Origin: an uncultured Marinobacter sp.
GTDB taxonomy: Bacteria; Pseudomonadota; Gammaproteobacteria; Pseudomonadales; Oleiphilaceae
NCBI RefSeq assembly: GCF_946886895.1
Contig: NZ_CAMPJO010000002.1
Span: 62,001 to 126,000 of the forward strand
Length of the DNA: 64,000 bases
Direction: 5' to 3'
The notes beneath the pieces were generated by a model that searched no databases, was not told the origin of the DNA, and worked only from the letters and a program-made list of their open reading frames with translations. The position numbers and the translations under genes were made by a program. Each line of letters starts with the position of its first letter. The first letter of the stretch is position 1. This document shows, in pieces, positions 37,176-46,753 of the stretch.

Positions 37176-39056
37176 ATGAAACGCTTCATTTGCTTCTGTA
37201 TTACGGTCTCCACCCTCGCCCTCGCCCTCGCCGGATGCGGCAAGGAGTCCGATGAGCTGCCCGTGGATGGCCGGGATTTTGATGGCGTTGGCTACAGCGC
37301 GTCGTCGCCCTACACCGGCAAGGTGATCGACGGCTACCTGAATCATGCCCGGGTCTGGCTGGATATGGACGGCGACAGCCAGTACACCGGCGGGGCGGTG
37401 GAACTCGAATTGTCCTCGGGTCGGACGATTACCCTGCCGGGCGGTGAGCCGACAGCCATGAGCGGACCGGGTGGGGTGTTTTCGCTGGACGTGTCTGGCC
37501 TGGCACTCGACCCGGCGGTGGGGCCGGATATCGACCCGAGGAACTATCCGCTATACGCCGTGGCCCTGCCGGGAAAAACCCTGGAGGAGACCGGCGCCGG
37601 TGATCTGGCGGTTGCCCGGGCTTACCTGATGTCCGCGAGTGCCGGGGTCCGCAACATCACACCGCTGACCACCCTGGCGCGCTACCGCGGTCTGGCTGGC
37701 CTGGGATCGCTGCCGGAGTCGTCCGGCGCTCTGGCGACAAGTCTGGCCGGCATGAACCTGCTCAAGGATTACGTGCTGGCCGGAGATGATCGTGCCCATG
37801 CCTACGCCCGGGCCCTTGCCCGCTTCATGGCCAGCCAGATACCCGATGCCTACAATGCCGCGCTGTCGGCTAATGACAGTGAGGGCACAGAGCGGTACCT
37901 CAGTCCCCAGGCGGCCTTCCTGCTGGGTATTTCCCTGGTGCAGAATGCTGACGAGGTGATTGCCGTGGTGGATACCGCCGCGCAGGGCAACTACGCCAAT
38001 GTGGACCCGGATGCCCTGGTACTCCCGGACGTGCCGCTGGCGCTGAGTGACCCGATGTTGCTGACCAGCCAGAGGGTGTACGCCGAACCGGAAAGAACCG
38101 ATACCCTGCCGGCCAACCGGTCAGATCTGGCGGTTTCCGCGCATCTGATGTTTGATTATGCGGAAGATGGCCGTCTGATGTCGGTCAGCGCCGAGGGATG
38201 CCTGGCGCCATCGCTGCCGGAGCTCGCGAGGTTGGTTGGCGTCAGTGGTTACCCTGCCCGGCTGGACACGCAGTGGCTGCCGGCAGCGTCGTTGTCCCCG
38301 CAAAGCGCGGTTAGTTACGGCATCGCCGGCGTCGACGAACGCCTGCTCTTTGATTGGCAGAATCGCCGCATCTATTTTGAAACCACAACCACCTGCCACG
38401 ATCACGAAGGCGTTCAGGCGGGGTCCTCTGAGCTTGGTGGTAATCCGGAAATAACCTACAGCTGGTCAATGCAGGACGGTCATCTGGAGGCGCTGGTTGC
38501 CGAAATTCCACGGGCCGGTGGTGTCGTGACCCGCTCACTGATTCCCGCCACCCTCAACGCAGAGCCCGGCTTCCCGGGTTATCGCCTCCTGGAGGAGGGC
38601 GTCGAACAGGCTGCCCTGACGTTTACCGGGCCGGTGGAAACCTGCACTCCTGACCCGGAGGCCGTCAGTGTCGGCCAGGCGGTAACCGCTATCCAGCCCT
38701 ATCTGTTCACCGGTTACGAGCCCCAGCCAACCGGGTTTACCGGGCTCGCCCTGGAGCTCGACCGACGCAACGGACTGAACCGCCCCCTGCGTTTCGGGTT
38801 TCTCGACCCTGTGACCGCCAGTCTCGGCAGAGTGGACTCCGGGGGTGACTTCGAATGGGTTCTGTATTACCCCGATGCGAACAGCCCGGCTCTGCAGGAG
38901 GGTGCGGAAAACCTTATCGCCCAGGCCTATCTCAAAGGGTATGGGGGCGAGCGTCGTTGCGGTCGGGAGTTCGAGAATGTGCCGTCTGGCGTCTACGCCC
39001 GGGTGAGTTATGGCTACCAGAACCTGTCGGACTATCTTATCGGATTGCTGGAGTAG
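37176..39056 (+). CDS. Large outer-membrane lipoprotein of unknown function
   Basis: 626 residues. Signal peptide with lipobox 'ALAGCGK' (Cys 21); the +2 Gly suggests the outer membrane. Residues about 47-75 ('TGKVIDGYLNHARVWLDMDGDSQYTGG') resemble the short carboxypeptidase-regulatory-like fold seen in many marine gammaproteobacterial surface lipoproteins, followed by 'NITPLTTLARY' as in those proteins. The remaining 450 residues are unrecognised; one Cys pair lies in the C-terminal half ('VETCTP' and 'ERRCGREF'). No neighbour shares its strand closely. Possibly an adhesin or substrate-binding surface protein; not a confident call. Confidence 0.7.
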   Translation: MKRFICFCITVSTLALALAGCGKESDELPVDGRDFDGVGYSASSPYTGKVIDGYLNHARVWLDMDGDSQYTGGAVELELSSGRTITLPGGEPTAMSGPGGVFSLDVSGLALDPAVGPDIDPRNYPLYAVALPGKTLEETGAGDLAVARAYLMSASAGVRNITPLTTLARYRGLAGLGSLPESSGALATSLAGMNLLKDYVLAGDDRAHAYARALARFMASQIPDAYNAALSANDSEGTERYLSPQAAFLLGISLVQNADEVIAVVDTAAQGNYANVDPDALVLPDVPLALSDPMLLTSQRVYAEPERTDTLPANRSDLAVSAHLMFDYAEDGRLMSVSAEGCLAPSLPELARLVGVSGYPARLDTQWLPAASLSPQSAVSYGIAGVDERLLFDWQNRRIYFETTTTCHDHEGVQAGSSELGGNPEITYSWSMQDGHLEALVAEIPRAGGVVTRSLIPATLNAEPGFPGYRLLEEGVEQAALTFTGPVETCTPDPEAVSVGQAVTAIQPYLFTGYEPQPTGFTGLALELDRRNGLNRPLRFGFLDPVTASLGRVDSGGDFEWVLYYPDANSPALQEGAENLIAQAYLKGYGGERRCGREFENVPSGVYARVSYGYQNLSDYLIGLLE

Positions 39057-39154
39057 GAAACGGCAATGGCAGCCTGAGGCGCGCTAGTCAGCGGCCGGCG
39101 GTCATTTTGATGCCTGGGCTTTTTTGGGCTTTTCGTAGGGAATTTTGGGATCAG

Positions 39155-39179
39155 ACCACTTCCTGAGGGAAGAAGTGGT
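39155..39179 (-). terminator. Hairpin pairing with the tRNA-Leu ACCA end
   Basis: ACCACTTC (39155-39162) and GAAGTGGT (39172-39179) form a perfect 8-bp stem. On the minus transcript the 5' arm begins with the tRNA discriminator and CCA, so the precursor folds its 3' end into a hairpin. It may terminate or guide 3' processing; no strong U-run follows. Confidence 0.5.
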
Positions 39180-39262
39180 GCCGAGGAGAGGACTTGAACC
39201 TCCACGGGGTTGCCCCCACTAGCACCTGAAGCTAGCGTGTCTACCAATTTCACCACCTCGGC
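39176..39262 (-). tRNA. tRNA-Leu (anticodon CAG)
   Basis: On the minus strand the 87-nt sequence begins GCCGAGGTGGTGAAATTGG and ends CCTCGGC-A-CCA, with the 7-bp acceptor fully paired, a long variable arm typical of tRNA-Leu, and anticodon stem CTAGC/GCTAG around the loop TTCAGGT (anticodon CAG). CCA is encoded. Confidence 0.96.
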
Positions 39263-39377
39263 AGGTGATTTGCAGTTCAGCTCATAGTGTCTTGAAAAAC
39301 CGAGCCTTTCTGCCAACGGTTGTTGTTGTCGCTCAACCGATGGCGCGTACTTTAATAATTCCGCAAATGGCTGTCAA

Positions 39378-39397
39378 ACGTTTTTTTCAAAAAACGT
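39378..39397. repeat. A/T-homopolymer palindrome upstream of rnr
   Basis: A 9-bp inverted repeat ACGTTTTTT/AAAAAACGT with a 2-base centre lies in the 259-base gap between tRNA-Leu and rnr, about 125 bp before the rnr ATG. It could be an upstream promoter element or a binding site. Confidence 0.4.
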
Positions 39398-39521
39398 CCG
39401 ACCGTATTTATGCTTATATTTTCCCTGCGGTTAGGCAGTTGTGCGGGGTGGGCGTTATACTCGTCAGCAAACTCAATCACGCCGCCCGGTAACAGGGGGC
39501 AGCATCAGGACAAGGACACCA

Positions 39522-42083
39522 ATGGTTTCCAGGAAAAAGGCAGACCGGGACCCGCACGCCAGTCGCGAGGCAGAAAAGTACGATAACCCGATCCAGAGCC
39601 GGGAATTCATTCTCGAACACCTCAAGGAGCGTGGCGCACCCGCGACTCACGAAACCCTGTGCCAGGAGCTGGGGCAGACGTCGCCGGAAGGCATTGAGGC
39701 CTTGCGGCGCCGGCTGATAGCCATGTGCCGTGACGGCCAGATGATCTGTAACCGCCGGGGCGCCTACCTGCCCCTTGAGGAGGCCGAGCTGGTTGCCGGC
39801 CGGGTTGTGGGGCATAAGGATGGTTTCGGTTTTCTGATCCCGGACGATGGCGGCAGCGATCTGTTCCTGACGGCGCGTCAGATGCGCCAGGTGTTTCACG
39901 GCGACCGCGTCGCCGCCCGGGTGGATCGTGTTGACGACCGCGGACGGCGGGAAGGGGTTATCGTGGAGGTGCTGGAATACCGCACCAGCCAGACCGTAGG
40001 TCGCTTTTTTCAGGAAAGCGGCATCAGCTTTGTGGTTCCGGAAAACGCCCGGATCAATCACGAAGTGCTGATCCCCGCGGAAAACTGCGGCGATGCTCGC
40101 CATGGCCAGTATGTGGTGGTGGATATCGTTCGTCAGCCGACCGTGCGCACCCAGCCCCTGGGTAAGGTGGTCGAGGTGCTGGGCGAGCACATGGCGCCGG
40201 GGATGGAGATTGATGTGGCCATTCGCAGCTACGACATTCCCCACAGCTGGCCGCCGGCCGTTGGTGAGCAGGCCGCGCAGATTCCGGAAGAGGTCACGGA
40301 AAAGGACAAACAGAACCGGGTTGATATCCGCAACCTCCGGTTGGTGACCATTGATGACGAAACCGCCCGTGATTTTGACGACGCGGTGTATTGCGAACCC
40401 CGGCCCCGGGGTGGCTACCGCCTGTTGGTGGCCATTGCCGATGTGTCCCATTACGTCCGGCCCGGAACGCCGCTGGACGAAGAGGCGGTGAATCGAAGCA
40501 CGTCTGTGTATTTTCCCGATCATGTGGTGCCCATGCTGCCGGAGAAGCTGTCCAATGGCCTGTGTTCCCTGAATCCGGGCGTGGATCGTCTGTGCATGGT
40601 AGCGGATATGACCATCAGCGCGGCCGGGAACATCAGCAGTTATCAGTTCTATCAGGCGGTGATGTACAGCCACGCCCGGCTTACCTACAACAAGGTAAGC
40701 GACATGCTGGAGCGGCCGGACACGGAGCAGGGCTATCGGCTGTGCGAGCAGTACGCCCATGTGTTGCCCCAACTGCATAACCTGTACGGGCTGTACCAGT
40801 TGCTGCGCAAAGCCAGAACCGAGCGCGGCGCGATCGATTTTGAAACCACCGAAACCAAAATCGTCTTTGACGCCGATCGCAAGATTGAGGAAATCGTCCC
40901 GGTTCGCCGCAACGATGCCCACAAGATTATCGAAGAGTGCATGCTGTGTGCCAACGTGGCCACCGCCCGTTTCCTCAAGAAACACAAGCTGCCTGCCCTT
41001 TACCGGGTGCACGATGGTCCGTCGGAAGAGCGCCTGAATGCGGTTCGCCTGTTCCTCGGGGAGCTTGGTTTGCAGCTCGGCGGTGGTGATTCGCCCACGT
41101 CGGCGGATTACCAGGCGCTGCTCAGCAGTATCGCAGACCGCTCCGACGCCAACGTGATCCAGACGGTGATGCTGCGCTCACTCAGCCAGGCGGTGTACAG
41201 CCCGGAAGAGGGGGGGCACTTTGGCCTGGGATTTGCGGGCTACGCCCACTTCACCTCGCCGATCCGGCGTTATCCGGACCTGATTGCCCACCGGGCGATA
41301 AAGTCCGTGGTGCACGGTGCCCCGACATCCAAGGATATTGTCACGCCCCCGAAGCCGGACCCGGAACTGGCGCAATACCCCTACGATTTCGCCCGCATGC
41401 AGCAGCTGGGTGAGCACACATCCATGGCCGAGCGCCGGGCGGACGATGCGACCCGGGATGTCATGGCATGGCTGAAGTGTGAGTACCTCAGCGACCATGT
41501 CGGCGAGGAGTTCGACGGTGTGATCGCGGCCGTGGTGCCCTTTGGCTTCTTCGTGGAATTGTCGGGTGTCTATATTGAAGGGCTGGTGCACGTCTCCACT
41601 CTGAGCGGCGACTATTTCCACCACGACGCCGCCAAGCATCGGCTGATTGGCGAGCGCACGGCCATGAGCTTCCGCCTGGGTGACGAGGTTCGGGTGAAGG
41701 TGGTTCGTGTAGGCATGGAGGATCGTAAGATAGATCTGGAGCTGATCAGCGAGCCAGTCCACCGTCAGGCGGACCGGGATGCGCTTGAGGTTCCGGGGAA
41801 GGATGACCGGGGGAAAGGTAAGAGCAAGGGTCAGGGCAAACGGGGTGGCAGTGGCGGAAAAGCCGGCGCCCGCGAGGGTTCGGGCCGGAACTCGGAGAAA
41901 CCTGGTGATTCGTCCCGGAAGCCGGCGCGCAAACGCCCGGCGTCGTCTTCCACCACTGCCGAAAAGCCGGCAGCGCGTAAAGAAGGCGAGCCCCTGTCCG
42001 CCAGGGAAGAGTTGATTGCTCAGGCTGCAAAGCTGTCGCTGGATAAGGGCAAGGCCGGCAAAAAACGTAAACCTCGCAAGTAA
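39522..42083 (+). CDS. rnr: Ribonuclease R
   Basis: Processive 3'-5' exoribonuclease that digests structured RNA. 853 residues: N-terminal helix-turn-helix, two cold-shock domains ('GFGFLIPDDGGSDLFL'), the RNB catalytic domain with 'TIDDETARDFDDAVY' (metal aspartates), an S1 domain ('FDGVIAAVVPFGFFVEL') and a long basic Lys/Gly/Arg-rich tail from about residue 765. The ATG at 39522 follows AGGACAAGGA; the 27-codon in-frame extension upstream is not homologous. First gene of the rnr-rlmB pair. Confidence 0.95.
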   Translation: MVSRKKADRDPHASREAEKYDNPIQSREFILEHLKERGAPATHETLCQELGQTSPEGIEALRRRLIAMCRDGQMICNRRGAYLPLEEAELVAGRVVGHKDGFGFLIPDDGGSDLFLTARQMRQVFHGDRVAARVDRVDDRGRREGVIVEVLEYRTSQTVGRFFQESGISFVVPENARINHEVLIPAENCGDARHGQYVVVDIVRQPTVRTQPLGKVVEVLGEHMAPGMEIDVAIRSYDIPHSWPPAVGEQAAQIPEEVTEKDKQNRVDIRNLRLVTIDDETARDFDDAVYCEPRPRGGYRLLVAIADVSHYVRPGTPLDEEAVNRSTSVYFPDHVVPMLPEKLSNGLCSLNPGVDRLCMVADMTISAAGNISSYQFYQAVMYSHARLTYNKVSDMLERPDTEQGYRLCEQYAHVLPQLHNLYGLYQLLRKARTERGAIDFETTETKIVFDADRKIEEIVPVRRNDAHKIIEECMLCANVATARFLKKHKLPALYRVHDGPSEERLNAVRLFLGELGLQLGGGDSPTSADYQALLSSIADRSDANVIQTVMLRSLSQAVYSPEEGGHFGLGFAGYAHFTSPIRRYPDLIAHRAIKSVVHGAPTSKDIVTPPKPDPELAQYPYDFARMQQLGEHTSMAERRADDATRDVMAWLKCEYLSDHVGEEFDGVIAAVVPFGFFVELSGVYIEGLVHVSTLSGDYFHHDAAKHRLIGERTAMSFRLGDEVRVKVVRVGMEDRKIDLELISEPVHRQADRDALEVPGKDDRGKGKSKGQGKRGGSGGKAGAREGSGRNSEKPGDSSRKPARKRPASSSTTAEKPAARKEGEPLSAREELIAQAAKLSLDKGKAGKKRKPRK

Positions 42084-42098
42084 CAGGAAGGCTCCTCA

Positions 42099-42836
42099 GT
42101 GTCCGGAGAGTATGTGTTTGGCTGGCACGCGGTTGAGGCAGTCCTCAAGCGCGAACCGGAGCGTTTGCAGCAGGTCTGGATTCAGACCGGTCGACAGGAC
42201 AAGCGGGTAAAAGGCATTACCGATGCCCTTGACGGCCTCGGTGTGCGCTGGAAGGTGGTACACCGGAAGGAGCTTGACGAGCGTGTCGCAGGCGTCCATC
42301 AGGGTATCGTGGCATCGGTCAGTGAAAGCCGGGAGTGGACCGAGGACGACCTCCTGGCCCAGCTTTCCGGCAGCGATCAGTCGCCCTTTCTGCTGGTGCT
42401 GGATGGCGTTACCGACCCCCACAACCTGGGGGCCTGTATGCGCACGGCGGATGCGGTGGGCATACAGGCCGTTATTGTGCCCAAGGATAAATCGGCGTCG
42501 CTGACCCCTGTCGCCCGCAAGGTGGCCTGTGGTGCCGCCGAAACCGTCCCGTTTGTGCGCGTGACCAACCTGGCCCGCTTCCTCAGGGTCCTGAAAGACC
42601 AGGGGGTCTGGCTGATTGGCACGGCGGGCGAGGCGAATGCGACGCTTTACCAGGCGGACTTCACCGGACCAGTGGCCCTGGTGATGGGGGCTGAGGGCAA
42701 GGGCATGCGCCGCCTGACCCGCGAGCATTGCGACCAGTTGATCAACATTCCCATGCAGGGGCACGTGGACAGTCTGAATGTGTCGGTGGCCACGGGCGTC
42801 TGCCTTTATGAGGCCTTGCGCCAACGTCTTGGTTAA
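42099..42836 (+). CDS. rlmB: 23S rRNA 2'-O-ribose G2251 methyltransferase RlmB
   Basis: SpoU-class methyltransferase, 245 residues. 'VLDGVTDPHNLGACMRTADA' is motif 1 and 'MGAEGKGMRRLTREHCDQLI' with 'IPMQGHVDSLNVSVATGV' are motifs 2 and 3. It starts at GTG with AGGAAGG upstream, 15 bp after rnr. Confidence 0.95.
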   Translation: MSGEYVFGWHAVEAVLKREPERLQQVWIQTGRQDKRVKGITDALDGLGVRWKVVHRKELDERVAGVHQGIVASVSESREWTEDDLLAQLSGSDQSPFLLVLDGVTDPHNLGACMRTADAVGIQAVIVPKDKSASLTPVARKVACGAAETVPFVRVTNLARFLRVLKDQGVWLIGTAGEANATLYQADFTGPVALVMGAEGKGMRRLTREHCDQLINIPMQGHVDSLNVSVATGVCLYEALRQRLG

Positions 42837-42839
42837 CCC

Positions 42840-42868
42840 TTGCACAGAGGGCCTTACCCGCCTAGAAT
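42840..42868 (+). promoter_or_regulatory. Probable rpsF promoter
   Basis: TTGCAC (42840-42845) and TAGAAT (42863-42868) are spaced by exactly 17 bp, directly after rlmB. The predicted start near 42875 leaves an rpsF leader of about 205 nt. Confidence 0.5.
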
Positions 42869-42871
42869 ACG

Positions 42872-42893
42872 TCTCCCCTTTTTTGTGGGGAGA
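42872..42893 (+). promoter_or_regulatory. Hairpin at the start of the rpsF leader
   Basis: TCTCCCC (42872-42878) and GGGGAGA (42887-42893) pair around a T-rich loop and are followed by TTTTGT. It could act as rlmB terminator or as a 5' stabilising hairpin of the rpsF mRNA. The 185 nt that follow up to rpsF contain no gene and may hold the S6:S18 autoregulatory site known from rpsF operons, which I could not delimit. Confidence 0.45.
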
Positions 42894-43079
42894 TTTTGTA
42901 TTGCCTGGACAACGGCGATCCAGAATCGCGCTTTTGATCAGGCCTTCCTGTAAAGCCTTATCGAGAAAGCAAAACGAAACCGGCAGCCTGGCTGTCACCT
43001 CCTTGCTTCCACGTTCGGCGGCCGGCGCGTATTGTGCGGGTTTGCTGAAGGGAGGCTGTTGAAACCGTAGGGAGAACTC

Positions 43080-43505
43080 ATGCGTCACTACGAAATCGTG
43101 TTTATGGTACACCCGGATCAGAGCGAGCAGGTGCCCGCGATGATCGAGCGTTATACCAGCGTCATCACCGAAGATGGCGGCAAGGTACATCGCCTGGAAG
43201 ATTGGGGCCGTCGTCACCTGGCCTACCCGATCAACAAGATTCACAAAGCCCATTACGTACTGATGAACATTGAATGTTCACAGGCCGCGATGGACGAGCT
43301 GACTCACAACTTCCGGTTTAACGATGCCATCATCCGTGACCTGATTCTGCGTCGCGATGAATCCGTTACCGATATGTCTCCGATGAAAGCCGCCGAGTCC
43401 CGTGAGGACCGTCGTTCCGGCGGAGATGACCGTCCGCGCCGTTCCGCTGAATCTGACGACCGTCAGGATCGTGAGAAGGCCGAGACCCAGGACGAAGAAG
43501 AGTAA
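43080..43505 (+). CDS. rpsF: 30S ribosomal protein S6
   Basis: Small-subunit protein that pairs with S18 on the platform. 141 residues; the core '[18 protein letters not shown]' and '[19 protein letters not shown]' is typical, followed by a charged Arg/Asp/Glu tail longer than in E. coli's shortest form. GGGAG precedes the ATG. First gene of the rpsF-rpsR-DUF2232-rplI operon. Confidence 0.97.
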   Translation: MRHYEIVFMVHPDQSEQVPAMIERYTSVITEDGGKVHRLEDWGRRHLAYPINKIHKAHYVLMNIECSQAAMDELTHNFRFNDAIIRDLILRRDESVTDMSPMKAAESREDRRSGGDDRPRRSAESDDRQDREKAETQDEEE

Positions 43506-43530
43506 TTAACCGGAGTTGAGGAGTTACGTT

Positions 43531-43761
43531 ATGGCTCGTTTTTTCAGACGTCGCAAGTTCTGCCGCTTCACGGCAGAAGGTGTTAAAGAGATCGATTACA
43601 AGGATCTGGACACCCTGAAAGGCTACATCACTGAAACCGGCAAAATCGTGCCCAGCCGCATCACCGGCACCAAAGCACGTTATCAGCGTCAGCTGGCTAC
43701 CGCTATCAAGCGCGCCCGCTACCTGGCACTGCTGCCGTACTCGGACAGCCACGATAACTAA
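43531..43761 (+). CDS. rpsR: 30S ribosomal protein S18
   Basis: 76 residues from the ATG at 43531, which follows TTGAGGAG. '[17 protein letters not shown]' and '[28 protein letters not shown]' are the S18 signature. priB, which lies between rpsF and rpsR in enterics, is absent, as in other non-enteric gammaproteobacteria. Confidence 0.97.
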   Translation: MARFFRRRKFCRFTAEGVKEIDYKDLDTLKGYITETGKIVPSRITGTKARYQRQLATAIKRARYLALLPYSDSHDN

Positions 43762-43787
43762 GTAACAGATTGACAGGACTTGGGACC

Positions 43788-44654
43788 ATGCGTGCACTGG
43801 CACAGTATGTAATGCGCGGTCCCCTGCAGGCCGGCGGGGTTGCTGCATTCACGACTGCGGTACCGTTGCTGTTCTGGATTGGCGCAGCGGTTGTCGGCCT
43901 GGTTATTCTCAGGTTGGGCATCCGGCAGGGGTTGAATATCGGCCTCTGGGCATTGCTCCCGGCACTCGGCTGGGGGTTGTTCGGGCGAGACCCGACGGCC
44001 CTGGCAGTGTTGCTGCAAGTGATGCTGGTGGCGTCGATCATCAGAGCCACGCTGTCCTGGGAAAGAGCCCTTCTCGGAGGGAGCTTTCTGGCGATCATCA
44101 CAGGGCTGATGTTGCCTGTGGTGTACCCCGGCCTGCTGGACGAGCTGGTCCGTGCCGGGGTCAGTTTTTACGAACAGTACAATGCCGATGTGGCCCGAAC
44201 GCTCGGAGACGATCTCGAGCAGGTAATACGGGACACCATGAACGCCAGCATGGCGGGCACCTACCTGGCAACGGGTGTGGGCATGACCATGCTGGCGAGA
44301 GCCTGGCAGGCGGGGCTTTACAACCCCGGCGGATTCCGCAAGGAATTCCATACCCTGCGGTTGTCGCCCGCGGCTTCTGCCGTGTGCGCCATCACCATGG
44401 TGGTGGGCCCGTTTCTCGGGCTGAACTCCATGCTGCTGGTGTGGTCGGCGGGTACGCCGCTGGCTCTGGCCGGTCTGGCGCTGGTTCACGGCATTGTGGG
44501 TCGTAAACAACTGAGTACCCAGTGGCTGGTGATGTTCTATATCGCCATGGTTCTGCTGGGCCCAAGTCTGCTGATTCTGTTAGTGGTTCTGGCTTTTGTG
44601 GATAGCTGGCTGGATATCCGGGGGCGAATCAAACCCGCCGGCCCGGCTGAATAA
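43788..44654 (+). CDS. DUF2232 polytopic membrane protein
   Basis: 288 residues with about seven or eight hydrophobic segments. Proteins of this type sit between rpsR and rplI in Pseudomonas and relatives; the function is unknown. The ATG at 43788 has AGGA upstream and removes six unsupported residues. A soluble loop at about 110-165 ('[29 protein letters not shown]') interrupts the membrane part. Confidence 0.88.
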   Translation: MRALAQYVMRGPLQAGGVAAFTTAVPLLFWIGAAVVGLVILRLGIRQGLNIGLWALLPALGWGLFGRDPTALAVLLQVMLVASIIRATLSWERALLGGSFLAIITGLMLPVVYPGLLDELVRAGVSFYEQYNADVARTLGDDLEQVIRDTMNASMAGTYLATGVGMTMLARAWQAGLYNPGGFRKEFHTLRLSPAASAVCAITMVVGPFLGLNSMLLVWSAGTPLALAGLALVHGIVGRKQLSTQWLVMFYIAMVLLGPSLLILLVVLAFVDSWLDIRGRIKPAGPAE

Positions 44655-44674
44655 AGCACGAAGAGGTTAACGAG

Positions 44675-45121
44675 ATGGAAGTTATTCTGCTCGAGAAAGT
44701 TGCAAACCTTGGCTCCCTGGGTGACAAGGTAAAGGTCAAGGCCGGTTACGGTCGTAATTACCTGCTTCCGTTTGGCAAGGCTGCGCCTGCCACTGAAGCA
44801 AACATCAAGGCGTTCGAAGAGCGTCGTGCCGAGCTTGAGAAAGCCGCAGCCGAGAAATTGGCCGCTGCCCAGGCCCGTGCCGAGGCTCTCGAGGGTGCAG
44901 CCTTCACCATCAGCTCCAAAGCGGGTGAGGAAGGCAAGCTGTTCGGTTCCATTGGTGTGCGTGACATCGCTGATGCCATCACTGCCGCGGGTACCGACGT
45001 TGAGAAGAGCGAAGTTCGTCTTCCGGAAGGCCCGCTGCGCGCCACCGGCGAGTACGATATCGAGCTCCAACTGCACTCAGACGTTGAAGTAACGATCAAA
45101 CTGACGGTGGTTGCCGAGTAA
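44675..45121 (+). CDS. rplI: 50S ribosomal protein L9
   Basis: 148 residues. '[36 protein letters not shown]' is the invariant N-terminal domain, followed by the long connecting helix and the C-terminal rRNA-binding domain. It is 20 bp after the DUF2232 gene and ends before a hairpin terminator. Confidence 0.98.
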   Translation: MEVILLEKVANLGSLGDKVKVKAGYGRNYLLPFGKAAPATEANIKAFEERRAELEKAAAEKLAAAQARAEALEGAAFTISSKAGEEGKLFGSIGVRDIADAITAAGTDVEKSEVRLPEGPLRATGEYDIELQLHSDVEVTIKLTVVAE

Positions 45122-45208
45122 TTCGTTTCTGCTGGAAACGACCGGGTCTCCCGGTTTCGGTAATACCCCGGTGGCCGATGTCGCCGTAAGGTAGGCAGTC
45201 GGCTGATC

Positions 45209-45249
45209 CAACAGGCCCGATCCGCGTCATGCGGCTTTCGGGCCTGTTG
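45209..45249 (+). terminator. Terminator hairpin after rplI
   Basis: Twelve-base inverted repeat CAACAGGCCCGA/TCGGGCCTGTTG encloses an inner CCGC/GCGG stem, with a short CTTTCT following. It separates the ribosomal operon from dnaB. Confidence 0.7.
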
Positions 45250-45346
45250 CTTTCTGGTATGCTGTTACGTTCCGTTAACGCTCTCCCAATGCTGCGACAG
45301 GTCGCTTAAACTGTGGTGGTTCTGACGTCCAACTGAAGATGTGTTC

Positions 45347-46753
45347 ATGGCCAAGCCCAATCTGAAGCCCGCAAGTGCTGATCCGGAAACCAGTCGTATC
45401 AAGGTGCCTCCTCATTCTGTGGAAGCTGAGCAGGCGGTACTGGGTGGTCTGATGCTGGACAACCGGCGGTTTGATGAAATCTCCGAAGTCATTTCGGCCG
45501 TCGATTTTTACCGGCAGGATCACCGTCTGATCTTCGGCGCCGTGGAGCGGCTGGCCAGTGAAAGTGAACCACTGGATGTGGTTACCCTCGCTGAGTTTCT
45601 GGAAAGGGCGGGTGATATTGAGGACGCCGGTGGGCTGTCGTACCTGGCGGAACTGGCGGAAAAAACTCCGGGGGCTGCCAATATCCGGGCTTACGCCGAT
45701 ATTGTCCGGGAGCGTTCGATATTACGAAGCCTGGTTGAGGTGTCCGGCCAGATCGCCGATTCCGCGTTCAACCCGCTGGGGCGTACCAGTTCCGAGGTGC
45801 TGGATGAGGCCGAGCGGAGCGTTTTCAAGATTGCGGAATCCCGCGTCAAGGAAGGCTCCGGGCCACAGGCCATCAACCCGATCCTGACCAAGGCCCTGAG
45901 CCGGATTGAAGAGCTGTTTGAGTCCGGAGAACGGACCACGGGCCTCACCACCGGGTTCAAGGACCTGGATGAGCAGACCTCCGGCATGCAGCCTGCGGAC
46001 CTGATTATCGTGGCCGGTCGGCCCTCCATGGGTAAGACCACCTTTGCCATGAACATTGTCGAGAATGCGTTGATCAGTACTGGCACCCCGGTGCTGGTGT
46101 TCAGTATGGAAATGCCCGCCGACGCCCTGGCGATGCGGATGTTGTCGTCCCTGGGCCGGATTGATCAGACCCGGGTCCGGAGTGGCCGGCTCGAAGAGGA
46201 TGACTGGCCCCGACTGACGTCTGCAGTCAGCCTGCTGAAAGACAAACCCCTGTATATTGATGACACCCCCGGCCTCAGCCCCACGGAAATGCGTTCCCGG
46301 GCCCGACGCATTGCCCGGGAAAATGACGGCAAGCTGGGCCTGATCATGGTCGACTACCTACAGCTGATGAGGGTGCCTGGCAACACCGAGGGCCGAACCG
46401 CGGAGATCTCCGAGATTTCCCGCTCGCTCAAGGGGCTCGCCAAGGAGCTCAGTTGTCCGGTGGTTGCCCTGTCCCAGCTGAACCGGAGCCTGGAGCAGCG
46501 TCCCAACAAGCGGCCGGTCAACTCGGACCTCCGGGAGTCCGGCGCCATCGAGCAGGATGCCGACGTCATCATGTTCGTGTACCGGGATGAGGTCTATAAC
46601 GAGGATACTCCGGACAAAGGCATTGCCGAGATCATTATCGGCAAGCAGCGGAATGGTCCGATCGGCACCCTGCGGCTGGCCTTCATTGGCAAATACACCA
46701 AGTTCGAGGATCTGGCCCACGGCAACTATGGCGACTACGGCGGGGATTATTAA
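45347..46753 (+). CDS. dnaB: Replicative DNA helicase DnaB
   Basis: 468 residues. The N-terminal DnaB domain begins at 'PPHSVEAEQAVLGGLMLD'; Walker A is 'GRPSMGKTTFA', Walker B 'LIMVDYLQLM', and 'QLNRSLEQRPNKRPVNSDLRESGAIEQDADVI' is the DnaB motif. There is no intein. ATG 45347 is chosen; a GTG two codons earlier is in frame. The stop overlaps the alr start by one base. Confidence 0.97.
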   Translation: MAKPNLKPASADPETSRIKVPPHSVEAEQAVLGGLMLDNRRFDEISEVISAVDFYRQDHRLIFGAVERLASESEPLDVVTLAEFLERAGDIEDAGGLSYLAELAEKTPGAANIRAYADIVRERSILRSLVEVSGQIADSAFNPLGRTSSEVLDEAERSVFKIAESRVKEGSGPQAINPILTKALSRIEELFESGERTTGLTTGFKDLDEQTSGMQPADLIIVAGRPSMGKTTFAMNIVENALISTGTPVLVFSMEMPADALAMRMLSSLGRIDQTRVRSGRLEEDDWPRLTSAVSLLKDKPLYIDDTPGLSPTEMRSRARRIARENDGKLGLIMVDYLQLMRVPGNTEGRTAEISEISRSLKGLAKELSCPVVALSQLNRSLEQRPNKRPVNSDLRESGAIEQDADVIMFVYRDEVYNEDTPDKGIAEIIIGKQRNGPIGTLRLAFIGKYTKFEDLAHGNYGDYGGDY

